58,068 nucleotides of DNA from positions 1 to 58,068 of IMG/VR virus record IMGVR_UViG_3300023176_002408; one strand, 5' to 3'. Below, piece after piece: positions 37,945-46,247 of this stretch. The DNA is from a virus. The notes under the pieces were generated by a model. The model saw only the letters and a list, made by a program, of their open reading frames with translations. It was not told where the DNA came from and searched no databases. Made by a program: the position numbers and the translations under genes. Positions within the stretch are counted from its first letter, which is position 1; each line of letters opens with the position of its first letter.

Positions 37945-40900
37945 TTACACATTATATCTGTAATTTCCGAAAGCGATATACTGCTCATTACTGTTGTTTT
38001 CAGTAGCATCGATAATATATCTGTCAATTTCGAAGTCTATTTGTTTAAAATCAAACCCGCTATTCTGAATATTTAACAGTATTTGCTGGCTTGTCCCTGG
38101 CTTACAATAACACAATGGAACAGCAGTAACATACCCTAGTTCTTGTACACCGTCACCCTGTGCAGTTGCCATCCATAACGGTAAGAAACTTGCTTCTGTA
38201 ATACCCACCTGACTAATATTTTCACGCATATTGTCAACACTACTTAAAAAGCGTGTGTTGTCATTTGGATCACTAATTATTACAGCATCGCTGTCTACTT
38301 TAAGTGTATTATAGTCAGGTCTAAATCTAAATGGATCACTGCTTGTAGTAGCAATTTGACCTACATTTAATTCTTGCCCATTTCTTAGTGTTACTTGAAT
38401 GCTTCCATTAGCATCATATACAACAGTACCGGCTCTTGTAATAATTTCCAAGTCATTACCTAATGCTCTAACTTGAATAAGTTGACCAATACTATTTCTA
38501 ATTTCAAATACTGCTAGACCAGCACCTTCTTTAGTTACATCGTCTCTTGTTTCTAATTCAATGCTATCAACAGTAATTTTATCTTTGTTGGCTATGCTAA
38601 TTTTTGATCTTAATTTGTTTTCATTTTCTATGTTCTTTAACGGATCAATTACATCAACATAAATTACTTCATATAATGTGTCGGTACTACCGATGTTTTT
38701 AGCAACAGCAGTTCTTAAAGCACCAAACTTAAATCTTTTTCTCTTATGATTCTTTCTACTTGCAGAAATATATTCTCTAATGTTTCTTGTTTCAATACCT
38801 GCATATACTAACATTTTAATATCTTTTTGTAAACCAAATTGTGAGTCGTTTGGTCTGTAGATCGACCCTGGTAAAAAGATATTACTGTCACCGATAAAGT
38901 TTTTGTAAATTTGTCTTTGTGTTTCTTTTAAGAATGGTTTTACATATAAATTTGAATATGTAATATTATCTGGATCTGTTACAACAATATTAAATGTTTT
39001 CTTTGTAGCACTAAAGCCAAATCTGTCTCTTGCTTCGATAGTAAATGTAAACTTACGATCAATAGTCGAAGTACCGCCATCAAGTGTAAACAAGTTTTTA
39101 TCAATTGTTGTCAAACCTAAGTTACCGTCATTAGCAAACTGTCTTACTTTACCAACAATTTCGCCGTTAAGATTAATTGATAATCCCGGCGGAAGTCTAC
39201 CTTCTGTCAAGTTGTATAATAGTGTTGCATTAGGTACGTTAGTTACAGCATTAACAGAGAATGTACTTGTAAAGTTTGCTTGAATAGTTCCTAAGTCTTC
39301 GACTGTAGTCCATTGGATAGTACTTTCAACTTCACCTAGTATTTTTACTGTAAATGTTTTTTTCTTTTCTGCTAAAATATCACTACCGATATCTGTATAT
39401 CTAATAGCGTTTACTGTAAACTTATATTCTTTTGTAATTGCTGGTTGATAAGGAATTCTACCTGCAACTTCTCCACTAATAGCATCGATGCTCATTCCTG
39501 GAGGAAGTATACTAGGACTTCCGTCATCATTAAGTGCTTCTAAATTGTATTGTAATTCGCCTAAAATTGTTTGTGGGTCAAATACTTCTAAGTAAATTGT
39601 AATATAATTGTTTGCTCTTTTGTATCCAAGATCTGCTGGTGTTAACCATACAGGTGCTCTAAGATACGTGTTATCAGCAGTGAATATTCCTGTACCTACT
39701 TGCATTACTGTGTTGTCTGATCTTAAGAAATCATCACCTACAACATAAATTTGGAAGGTACGTTTTTCAATAGTGTCACCGTCGCTTACACTTACTTTAA
39801 ATTCATAATAACGATTTAGTTTTTTACGACTTTGTGTTGCAATAGCATAATCATAACCTTGTGTGTCATAGTAGTAACTTTCAAAACCATTAGCACTTCT
39901 TAAACCAAAGTCAAATGCATAAGCGTCAAACTGTGTTGTATCATAAAAGCCTTGTCCTGCATTTTTATCTAATGCTAAAATAGGATCGATAATACCTACA
40001 AGTCTACCGTCAACTGTTAACTGTGTTCCTGGAGGTAATTCGCCGTCGCCGTCTGCTACATAATATTCTAAAGTGTCGCCTGCTGGTAAATCAGGATCAA
40101 TTGCCGCAAGTTGAAAATCAATAATACTAGAATCTAAAACATAGAAACTGTTATTAGTACCAATAGGAAGTAGTCCTTCGTTCGTTGACCATACCGGTTC
40201 ATCTGGACCTTGTACTTCAATAATGAATGTTCTATCTCTAATACCGTCCTCATTAGTTGCTCGTAGAACAAACTCAAACTCAGTATTTCTAGCAACTTCA
40301 AATGGAGTACCAATAATTTGACTGCTTGACAATCTCATTCCATCTGGTAATTTACCACTAATAAGTGTAATAACATCTGTGTTAAGTGTAATTGATGTTG
40401 CTGATCCAACATCTAAGTATACATCTTGTAAGTTATCTTGTGTATAAAGTAAAAAGTTAGAAACAATAGTTTTTTCAAAATCTTCAATAGTGTGTGTAGT
40501 ACCTGTTTTATAATGTAGTACTTGCCCTGACAAATATGAGTAATAATATGTTTGGAAAGCACCATAAAAGATACCGCCAACATCAGGAATTACATTTCCG
40601 TTATATCCTTGTGATTTTGCCCAATAAAAGGTATTGTCTTGTGCTGGATAATAGTTATATCCGTCGGATGAAATTCCACCATTATAATCTATTGTTGTAT
40701 CATTAATACCGTTAATAGTTAAAATTCTTCTTCCTAAGATAGGTGAAGTTACAGTATCATAATTGGCATCGTTTAAACCAGTTGATAGATATGAACTTGG
40801 TTTATAAAACGTGTTAGTTCTAAACTGTGGATCAAAGAGTGCAGTTTTTACAAATACAAAAGTATCTACTGAACTATCGTCAATTTCAATTAATGCTCGT

Positions 40901-41433
40901 TGTGCTAAAGCACCACCGTTGCCTACACCTAAGATTCTAATTTTAGTAGAGTCAACGTTTGAATAATTTTTTAGGTTAACAATTAATTCTTCAAGAAACT
41001 GTATATCAGGATGTTTGCTTTCAACAGCAATATTCCAATCTTGGTTAATACCTGTTGGAGCAATAAGAATATGATCACCTAAATAGTTTTGCCAGTCAGC
41101 AATCATGTTACTACCACTACCGCCATTATCGTGTAGCAGTATACAAACCGGAACAAGTTTATTGTTTAGTGCCGGAATTGACGGAATTCTAATACTAATA
41201 TTATCATACACGTGATCAGTTACAGGATCATTTGGTGTATTAATTGTAATAGTTAAATCTGTTGTGTTAGTTACTTTAGGTACAGGATCTAAACTTAATG
41301 CACCTGTGCTAGGGTTAAAACCGCCACCTGCTTGTGTGGAAGGATCGAGCGGTAAGTCAATTGTAGTTGTTACCCTTTCTTGTAGGGTCGCTAACTTATA
41401 TCCTGATTTTTGTGTCCAATTTGGTGCTGGCAT
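37945..41433 (-). CDS. Large tail protein: esterase-like domain plus Ig-like repeats
   Basis: 1162 aa. Residues about 60-325 resemble an alpha/beta-hydrolase of the PHB-depolymerase/LpqC type: LVPVCILLHDNGGSGSNM (94-111, oxyanion loop HDNGG), DIQFLEELI, then KIRILGVGNGGALAQR. Where GxSxG is expected there is G169-V-G171-N-G173: the nucleophile Ser is Gly. After that come about four putative Ig (He_PIG) repeats, each with LP(P/D)G(M/T/L)-L-...-G-(I/V/P)-G, for instance LPDGMRLSSSQIIGTP, LPPGTQLTVDGRLVG and LPPGLSINLNGEIVG. The C-terminal about 330 residues are virion-specific. Receptor-binding or baseplate role inferred. Confidence 0.75.
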   Translation of the reverse strand: MPAPNWTQKSGYKLATLQERVTTTIDLPLDPSTQAGGGFNPSTGALSLDPVPKVTNTTDLTITINTPNDPVTDHVYDNISIRIPSIPALNNKLVPVCILLHDNGGSGSNMIADWQNYLGDHILIAPTGINQDWNIAVESKHPDIQFLEELIVNLKNYSNVDSTKIRILGVGNGGALAQRALIEIDDSSVDTFVFVKTALFDPQFRTNTFYKPSSYLSTGLNDANYDTVTSPILGRRILTINGINDTTIDYNGGISSDGYNYYPAQDNTFYWAKSQGYNGNVIPDVGGIFYGAFQTYYYSYLSGQVLHYKTGTTHTIEDFEKTIVSNFLLYTQDNLQDVYLDVGSATSITLNTDVITLISGKLPDGMRLSSSQIIGTPFEVARNTEFEFVLRATNEDGIRDRTFIIEVQGPDEPVWSTNEGLLPIGTNNSFYVLDSSIIDFQLAAIDPDLPAGDTLEYYVADGDGELPPGTQLTVDGRLVGIIDPILALDKNAGQGFYDTTQFDAYAFDFGLRSANGFESYYYDTQGYDYAIATQSRKKLNRYYEFKVSVSDGDTIEKRTFQIYVVGDDFLRSDNTVMQVGTGIFTADNTYLRAPVWLTPADLGYKRANNYITIYLEVFDPQTILGELQYNLEALNDDGSPSILPPGMSIDAISGEVAGRIPYQPAITKEYKFTVNAIRYTDIGSDILAEKKKTFTVKILGEVESTIQWTTVEDLGTIQANFTSTFSVNAVTNVPNATLLYNLTEGRLPPGLSINLNGEIVGKVRQFANDGNLGLTTIDKNLFTLDGGTSTIDRKFTFTIEARDRFGFSATKKTFNIVVTDPDNITYSNLYVKPFLKETQRQIYKNFIGDSNIFLPGSIYRPNDSQFGLQKDIKMLVYAGIETRNIREYISASRKNHKRKRFKFGALRTAVAKNIGSTDTLYEVIYVDVIDPLKNIENENKLRSKISIANKDKITVDSIELETRDDVTKEGAGLAVFEIRNSIGQLIQVRALGNDLEIITRAGTVVYDANGSIQVTLRNGQELNVGQIATTSSDPFRFRPDYNTLKVDSDAVIISDPNDNTRFLSSVDNMRENISQVGITEASFLPLWMATAQGDGVQELGYVTAVPLCYCKPGTSQQILLNIQNSGFDFKQIDFEIDRYIIDATENNSNEQYIAFGNYRYNV

Positions 41434-41455
41434 TATCTATCCTCTAACTTAGTAG

Positions 41456-41463
41456 TATTTATC
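41456..41463 (-). promoter_or_regulatory. Late promoter octamer GATAAATA
   Basis: 22-base leader with AGAGGATAG before the ATG at 41433. Confidence 0.65.
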
Positions 41464-41477
41464 GGATATTAATGTTA

Positions 41478-42356
41478 TTAAATTGAGCGTTGTTGTTTAG
41501 TTGATGGTCCTACAATATAAGGATATACAGGCTGTAAACTAGCATTTACTGAAAGGTGATATGCATAAGTTCCATTTGGATATTCTGGAGTTTTTGCAAA
41601 TCTACCATTATATTCATCTAGTGTTCCTGTACCAACTTGATACTCAAAGTCGTTTACAAATGTTCCGGCAGTTTTTTCTGCATATAAATATCCTCGACCT
41701 GGGGGTTCACTTGAATAAAATTGATATGAACTAGTCATTCTAGTAACAACTGATAACGGATCATTAAAATCTGAATAACCAAATGGACCGTAAATAGGAT
41801 AACCGTCAAAACAGTAACCTAATATTTTACTGTGACCATCTGCGTGTCTAAAGTAATCACCACTAAAGTTTGTACCACTATAATATGTCGGAGTAGGTGT
41901 AGCAATAGTTGTAATCATATTGTCATCCCATGCCGCACTTGCTTCTGAACTTCCTGTTGGTAGATTTAAAAACATACCAGACATATAATGATACTGTCCA
42001 TTTGATTCAGGCCAGCCACCTGCATCATCACCACCGTAGTTTGATCTAAAGTTTACTGAGTTATATTCAAAACCTGTTCCAGGAGCATCGTCTTCAGCAT
42101 CAAGACCCGGCGGAACTTGACCAATACCTGCATTAGGAGCATAAAATACTACACCGTTATTAAAAACACCAATTGGAGATAGTGATGCAATTAACTGCGG
42201 ATTGCTTGTATTTTCTCCACCTCTGTAAGTAAATGAAAAACTATAGTTTTGTGCTGTTGCTGTATTAGAACTTGGTGCAAATTGGTTTTGCCCAAATGGT
42301 TTTCCAAACTTTGCTGGATTAGGTAAACCGTTTGATGTAATTGTTAATGTTGCCAT
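41478..42356 (-). CDS. YHYH-domain virion protein
   Basis: 292 aa. The YHYH domain is recognised from NGQYHYMSGMF (about 117-127), HADGHSKILGYCFDGYPIYG (about 171-190) and LDEYNGRFAKTPEYPNGTYA (about 248-267) followed by YHLS. Histidines in these motifs are conserved and may bind metal. The domain is common in secreted marine proteins and of unknown function. The N-terminal 50 residues are polar beta-type. Its place among tail genes and the absence of a signal peptide suggest a virion protein. Confidence 0.75.
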   Translation of the reverse strand: MATLTITSNGLPNPAKFGKPFGQNQFAPSSNTATAQNYSFSFTYRGGENTSNPQLIASLSPIGVFNNGVVFYAPNAGIGQVPPGLDAEDDAPGTGFEYNSVNFRSNYGGDDAGGWPESNGQYHYMSGMFLNLPTGSSEASAAWDDNMITTIATPTPTYYSGTNFSGDYFRHADGHSKILGYCFDGYPIYGPFGYSDFNDPLSVVTRMTSSYQFYSSEPPGRGYLYAEKTAGTFVNDFEYQVGTGTLDEYNGRFAKTPEYPNGTYAYHLSVNASLQPVYPYIVGPSTKQQRSI

Positions 42357-42364
42357 ATCTTATC

Positions 42365-43069
42365 CTATGCTAGTAACCCCGAATCAAATGTTCTATCATC
42401 TGGTAGTAACATTTGACCAAAATCAATATCTGTTTCGTATATTAACCAGTCACTTAGTCCTCTTACGTTGTTATCTAGTGTACCAAAATCAAAACCTGCT
42501 GTGTTTGGTTCAATACTACGAATGTCAATTCCATATACCAAACCGTTAACATTACCAGTTAGTACACCTTGTAAATTACTTGCTGTTAATGTATTTACAT
42601 TAAAAATATCGTTACCCGCGGCATCAAGGTTTGCACTTAATTCCGGAGATGAATCTGTTGAAAGTACAGTTGCTACATCAAAAATAACATCACTGCCAGC
42701 AACTCTAGTAGTTACTCCAGTACCACCTGCAAGTCTAACGCTATCACCGTCAGCAAGTATAACACTTCCAGCATCTGATACAACAACTAATTGCTGTAAT
42801 CCACCTGTAGCATTTACAGTAATACCTTGTGGTGAACTTGTTAACGAAACGTTTGAACCTGCAACTAATTTTTTAAGTTGAATTTCAGCACCAACTTTTT
42901 GTGAGAAAAGACCTTCCCCAATGTTTCCTACGTTGGTTACTGTAGTTGATTCCGGCGCTCTAAGATCTAGGTCATCAAAGTTTTGATTTACTTTAATAAA
43001 CGCTTCACGGAGATCGTCGCCAGTTCCGTCGTTTGCAAGTGTTCCAATGTTAATTGTTTGTAAAGCCAT
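42365..43069 (-). CDS. Fibre-like protein with INIG/NF N-terminal module
   Basis: 234 aa. The N-terminus TINIGTLANDGTGDDLREAF and KVNQNFDDLD is the shared tail-fibre module of this phage. It continues with beta-strand repeats (GSVILADGDSVRLAGGTGV) and a DSSPELSANLDAAGNDI segment typical of fibre shafts. The end is acidic. Likely a short fibre or fibre connector. Late octamer at 43090. Confidence 0.75.
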   Translation of the reverse strand: MALQTINIGTLANDGTGDDLREAFIKVNQNFDDLDLRAPESTTVTNVGNIGEGLFSQKVGAEIQLKKLVAGSNVSLTSSPQGITVNATGGLQQLVVVSDAGSVILADGDSVRLAGGTGVTTRVAGSDVIFDVATVLSTDSSPELSANLDAAGNDIFNVNTLTASNLQGVLTGNVNGLVYGIDIRSIEPNTAGFDFGTLDNNVRGLSDWLIYETDIDFGQMLLPDDRTFDSGLLA

Positions 43070-43089
43070 TATATCTACCTTCTATAGTG

Positions 43090-43097
43090 TATTTATC
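43090..43097 (-). promoter_or_regulatory. Late promoter octamer GATAAATA
   Basis: 20-base leader with AAGGTAGA before the ATG at 43069. Confidence 0.6.
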
Positions 43098-43098
43098 C

Positions 43099-44733
43099 TT
43101 ATCCTTTAGTGAAGCCACTTGAACTTGTATACTTAATTTTATCAGGTGAATTTAAAGGAAAATATACTACCTTATTTGTACCACCATATAACCGTGGTGT
43201 AGTATTTGCGTACACATAATCATCTGGACCACCTGTGTCATATAATTCTTCTTGGGCTATATTTTGTAACCAGTCTTTAAATTGTTGAGCAGTTGCACCT
43301 GGATTTGCCTGCATATACAAACAACAAATTCCTGCAATTTGAGGAGCCGCCATGCTAGTTCCACTAATTCTTGCAATATAGTGTGCATTGCTTTCCGGGT
43401 GTGGTTGTTTTGTGCTATAAGTTGATTGTGTACCTGTGGCACTTGTAATTTGTGTACCAGCGGCATTAATATCTAATCTTTCGCCACGTTCACTTGATTC
43501 TGCTAACATTTCTTCACCGCCAAAATCTGTATTATCAATGTTGCCAACCCATACAGTATCTAATGAATGTGGTGAACTAGGTCTATTATAATATATAGGG
43601 TTACCTGCTACAATGTAGCCGGCCCATGATTCATTAAGTGTGTAATAACTGTTATAACGTGTACTACCATATTGTCCTGAAGCCTGGCCAGCACAAGGAT
43701 GATATCCATTACCTGCGGCTTTAATGCAAATAACACCAGCATCAGTTAATTGTTCTTGTTCAACATCTGCTGGAAGATATTCCATAGGGTGCCTTGAACC
43801 TGTACACCCATATTGTGCAAATGTTGCCGAACTAAATGTTTGTGGTGCTATGTTTTGGTTAACTCCTCTAAACCAAATAGTTTGAATATTTGGAGGAGTA
43901 AAAAAATCTCCGTTATTGTAGTACCAACTGTAGCCCCAACTTTGATTTACTACTGTAGGACGTTTATAACCTGTTTTAGGATCTACTGGTTTTTGTTCGT
44001 GGAATAATCTTATTAGATCGTATCTATCAGTATCTATTCTATAACCAGTTCCGCCAAAAATTCTCATGCTGTATATAGTTGCGTTCTTTGCCCAGCCATA
44101 CGTTTTACCTGCGGCAATACCACAACAATGGCTACCATGTGCGCCACCTGGGTTTGAGTCGTTGGAACCTGGCGAATAAAAGTTCGCAGGCATTGATCCT
44201 GCTAATCCGGTTAGTTCATACCAATCAACTTGTTGGAATCGTGTATTACCGTCTGCATCTTCCCATTCAGGATGTCCTGTTGGGTCAACACCGTCGTCTT
44301 GAATAATTAAATCAACGCCAGTTCCGTCCAGTGTATATGTATAGTCTGCATTATTTGTTGTTGAAGTATCGTCAACAGCGCCTAGGGATTTTTGAATATG
44401 TCTCCATAATCCCCAGTTAACACTATTTTGTGCATTGTTAGTTGATCTTTGAAAATTTCCTGTTTGTGTTGCATAAAGTTCTTGTGTTTCGTCTAGTGGT
44501 CTAGTTGATACAGATAAAATTCTTGGGTCTGTTGAAAGTGTTTGTGCTTCTTCGTCAGTCAAATTGTAGTGTGTCATTCTGTTGTTAAATTGACGAGCAT
44601 TTACTACATCAACTGATCTATCAGGTATTGCATCTGAAACAGAATCGTCCATTGAAGTATCACGTTGTAGGTCTGCATCTAACTCTGCAACGTCAACACC
44701 TTTTACAGTTACTACAATATATTCTTTTTCCAT
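43099..44733 (-). CDS. Subtilisin-like serine protease (S8), triad intact
   Basis: 544 aa. Catalytic Asp in LIIQDDGVD (D146), His in GAHGSHCCGIA (H199), oxyanion Asn in AAGNGYH (N342), Ser in SGTSMAAPQIAG (S460). An N-terminal region of about 90 residues resembles an I9-like propeptide (EKEYIVVTVKGVDVAELDADL). There is no signal peptide. Located among tail genes next to a paralogue, it is probably a virion-borne protease acting on host surface proteins or on the virion itself (inference). Confidence 0.88.
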   Translation of the reverse strand: MEKEYIVVTVKGVDVAELDADLQRDTSMDDSVSDAIPDRSVDVVNARQFNNRMTHYNLTDEEAQTLSTDPRILSVSTRPLDETQELYATQTGNFQRSTNNAQNSVNWGLWRHIQKSLGAVDDTSTTNNADYTYTLDGTGVDLIIQDDGVDPTGHPEWEDADGNTRFQQVDWYELTGLAGSMPANFYSPGSNDSNPGGAHGSHCCGIAAGKTYGWAKNATIYSMRIFGGTGYRIDTDRYDLIRLFHEQKPVDPKTGYKRPTVVNQSWGYSWYYNNGDFFTPPNIQTIWFRGVNQNIAPQTFSSATFAQYGCTGSRHPMEYLPADVEQEQLTDAGVICIKAAGNGYHPCAGQASGQYGSTRYNSYYTLNESWAGYIVAGNPIYYNRPSSPHSLDTVWVGNIDNTDFGGEEMLAESSERGERLDINAAGTQITSATGTQSTYSTKQPHPESNAHYIARISGTSMAAPQIAGICCLYMQANPGATAQQFKDWLQNIAQEELYDTGGPDDYVYANTTPRLYGGTNKVVYFPLNSPDKIKYTSSSGFTKG

Positions 44734-44741
44734 AATTTAAA

Positions 44742-46238
44742 TTAATCCTGTCTTAATGCTCTATGTCCTGCAAAAGGAAAATAAGCAATTCTATTCACAC
44801 CGTTATATAAACTTCTTGTATTTGAGAAAAACGTAGACGCATTATTTTCGTCGGTATCACCTTGGAACATTAGGCCTTTAATACTACCTTGATTATGCCA
44901 CCACTGTCTTGCTTGTGCTGGCGTCCACCCTGGGTTAAGTTGCATCAACAAACAAGTCATTCCACTAATTTGTGGTGTACTCATACTTGTTCCTGTATAG
45001 TTTGCTACGGCAGTCGGACTTGAATTATATGCACTAACAATATCAGTACCAGCAACCCACACATCAACCCTTGGACCTTTGTCGCTTGATGTTGCAGTTG
45101 CTTCTTCACCGTTATATAATCCACTATCTAGATTACCACAAACAATAGTGTTTGGACCAATGTTGCCTGCACCTCTGTTATAGTAAATAGGACTTCCTGC
45201 TGTAATGCCGCCTGTTGTAATACTTCTAGTAATATAGTTGTTGTAATCGATGTCTCCAACGGAGCATAATTTTTGTCCTTGGTTACCTGCACTTTTTACA
45301 TATATTACTCCAACCTCTTCCATTTCTTCAACTTCAACATTTAGGTTATAAAGGTTAGCGTTAAATCTATTTGAAATATCTCCAATCATTCCATATTGTG
45401 ATGATTTGACTGTGCCTACACTACTGCCTCTAAACACAATATCAGTTATGCTTGTAAAGTATGCTTTGTATCCCCAACTAGCACCAACTATGGTCGGACG
45501 CTTAACACCAGTAATTGGGTCTGGTGTTTTTGCTTTGTGAAATTCTTTAATAGCATCAAACCAAGCACTTGAACTAATAGTGTTCATATCTAAGCAATAG
45601 ATATTTGCATTCTTTGCCCAACCGTAATCTTTACCTACAGCCGTACCACAACAGTGGGTAGCATGATAACTTGATCCTGATATGTTGTCATAGTCCTGTG
45701 TTAACTCAGCACCCATGTTTGGAAGTGTGTTCCATTGGAATCTTTGTAAACGACTATTACCGTCTTTATCTTCCCATTGTTCATGATCGTATCTAAATTT
45801 AGTTTCTTGGTGTACATAATCAACACCAGTACCATCTAAATGGTAATCATAAGTTCCGCCAATATCACTAGTTACATTTGAGCCCCATGGATTGCTTTCA
45901 TTTACGTGTCTAGTAAATGCCCAATTATCTCTAGTAGTGCTTGTACCATCTCTTTGGTTGTTTAATTCTTGTTGATAGTCTGCCCATTCATCGTCCCAAG
46001 TTAATGGTTCGTTTACACCACCTACCCTTGGATCATTCATTAATGCTTCTGCTTCAGCATCAGATAATTCTACTTCAAAAATACGTTGACTTGACGGACG
46101 AGTATTTACATTATCAACTTGTCTATCAGGAATAATATTACTATCAACCCAACTGTCGCTAGTTGTGTCTCTGTTTAGTTCGTCCATTATTTCTGATTTA
46201 TCGTATCCTTTAACTAAAGACACTACATAATGTTTCAT
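44742..46238 (-). CDS. Subtilisin-like paralogue with altered Asp
   Basis: 498 aa, same layout as the gene at 43099 and clearly its paralogue (GVDYVHQETKF aligns with GVDLIIQDDGV). The catalytic Asp position is Glu145 and the following Gly is Lys147. His192 (SSYHATHCCG), Asn319 (SAGNQGQ) and Ser418 (YTGTSMSTP) are kept. Activity may be lost or reduced; a structural or regulatory partner of the active copy is possible. Start and stop sit 9 bases from each neighbour. Confidence 0.82.
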   Translation of the reverse strand: MKHYVVSLVKGYDKSEIMDELNRDTTSDSWVDSNIIPDRQVDNVNTRPSSQRIFEVELSDAEAEALMNDPRVGGVNEPLTWDDEWADYQQELNNQRDGTSTTRDNWAFTRHVNESNPWGSNVTSDIGGTYDYHLDGTGVDYVHQETKFRYDHEQWEDKDGNSRLQRFQWNTLPNMGAELTQDYDNISGSSYHATHCCGTAVGKDYGWAKNANIYCLDMNTISSSAWFDAIKEFHKAKTPDPITGVKRPTIVGASWGYKAYFTSITDIVFRGSSVGTVKSSQYGMIGDISNRFNANLYNLNVEVEEMEEVGVIYVKSAGNQGQKLCSVGDIDYNNYITRSITTGGITAGSPIYYNRGAGNIGPNTIVCGNLDSGLYNGEEATATSSDKGPRVDVWVAGTDIVSAYNSSPTAVANYTGTSMSTPQISGMTCLLMQLNPGWTPAQARQWWHNQGSIKGLMFQGDTDENNASTFFSNTRSLYNGVNRIAYFPFAGHRALRQD

Positions 46239-46247
46239 AGTTACTCC

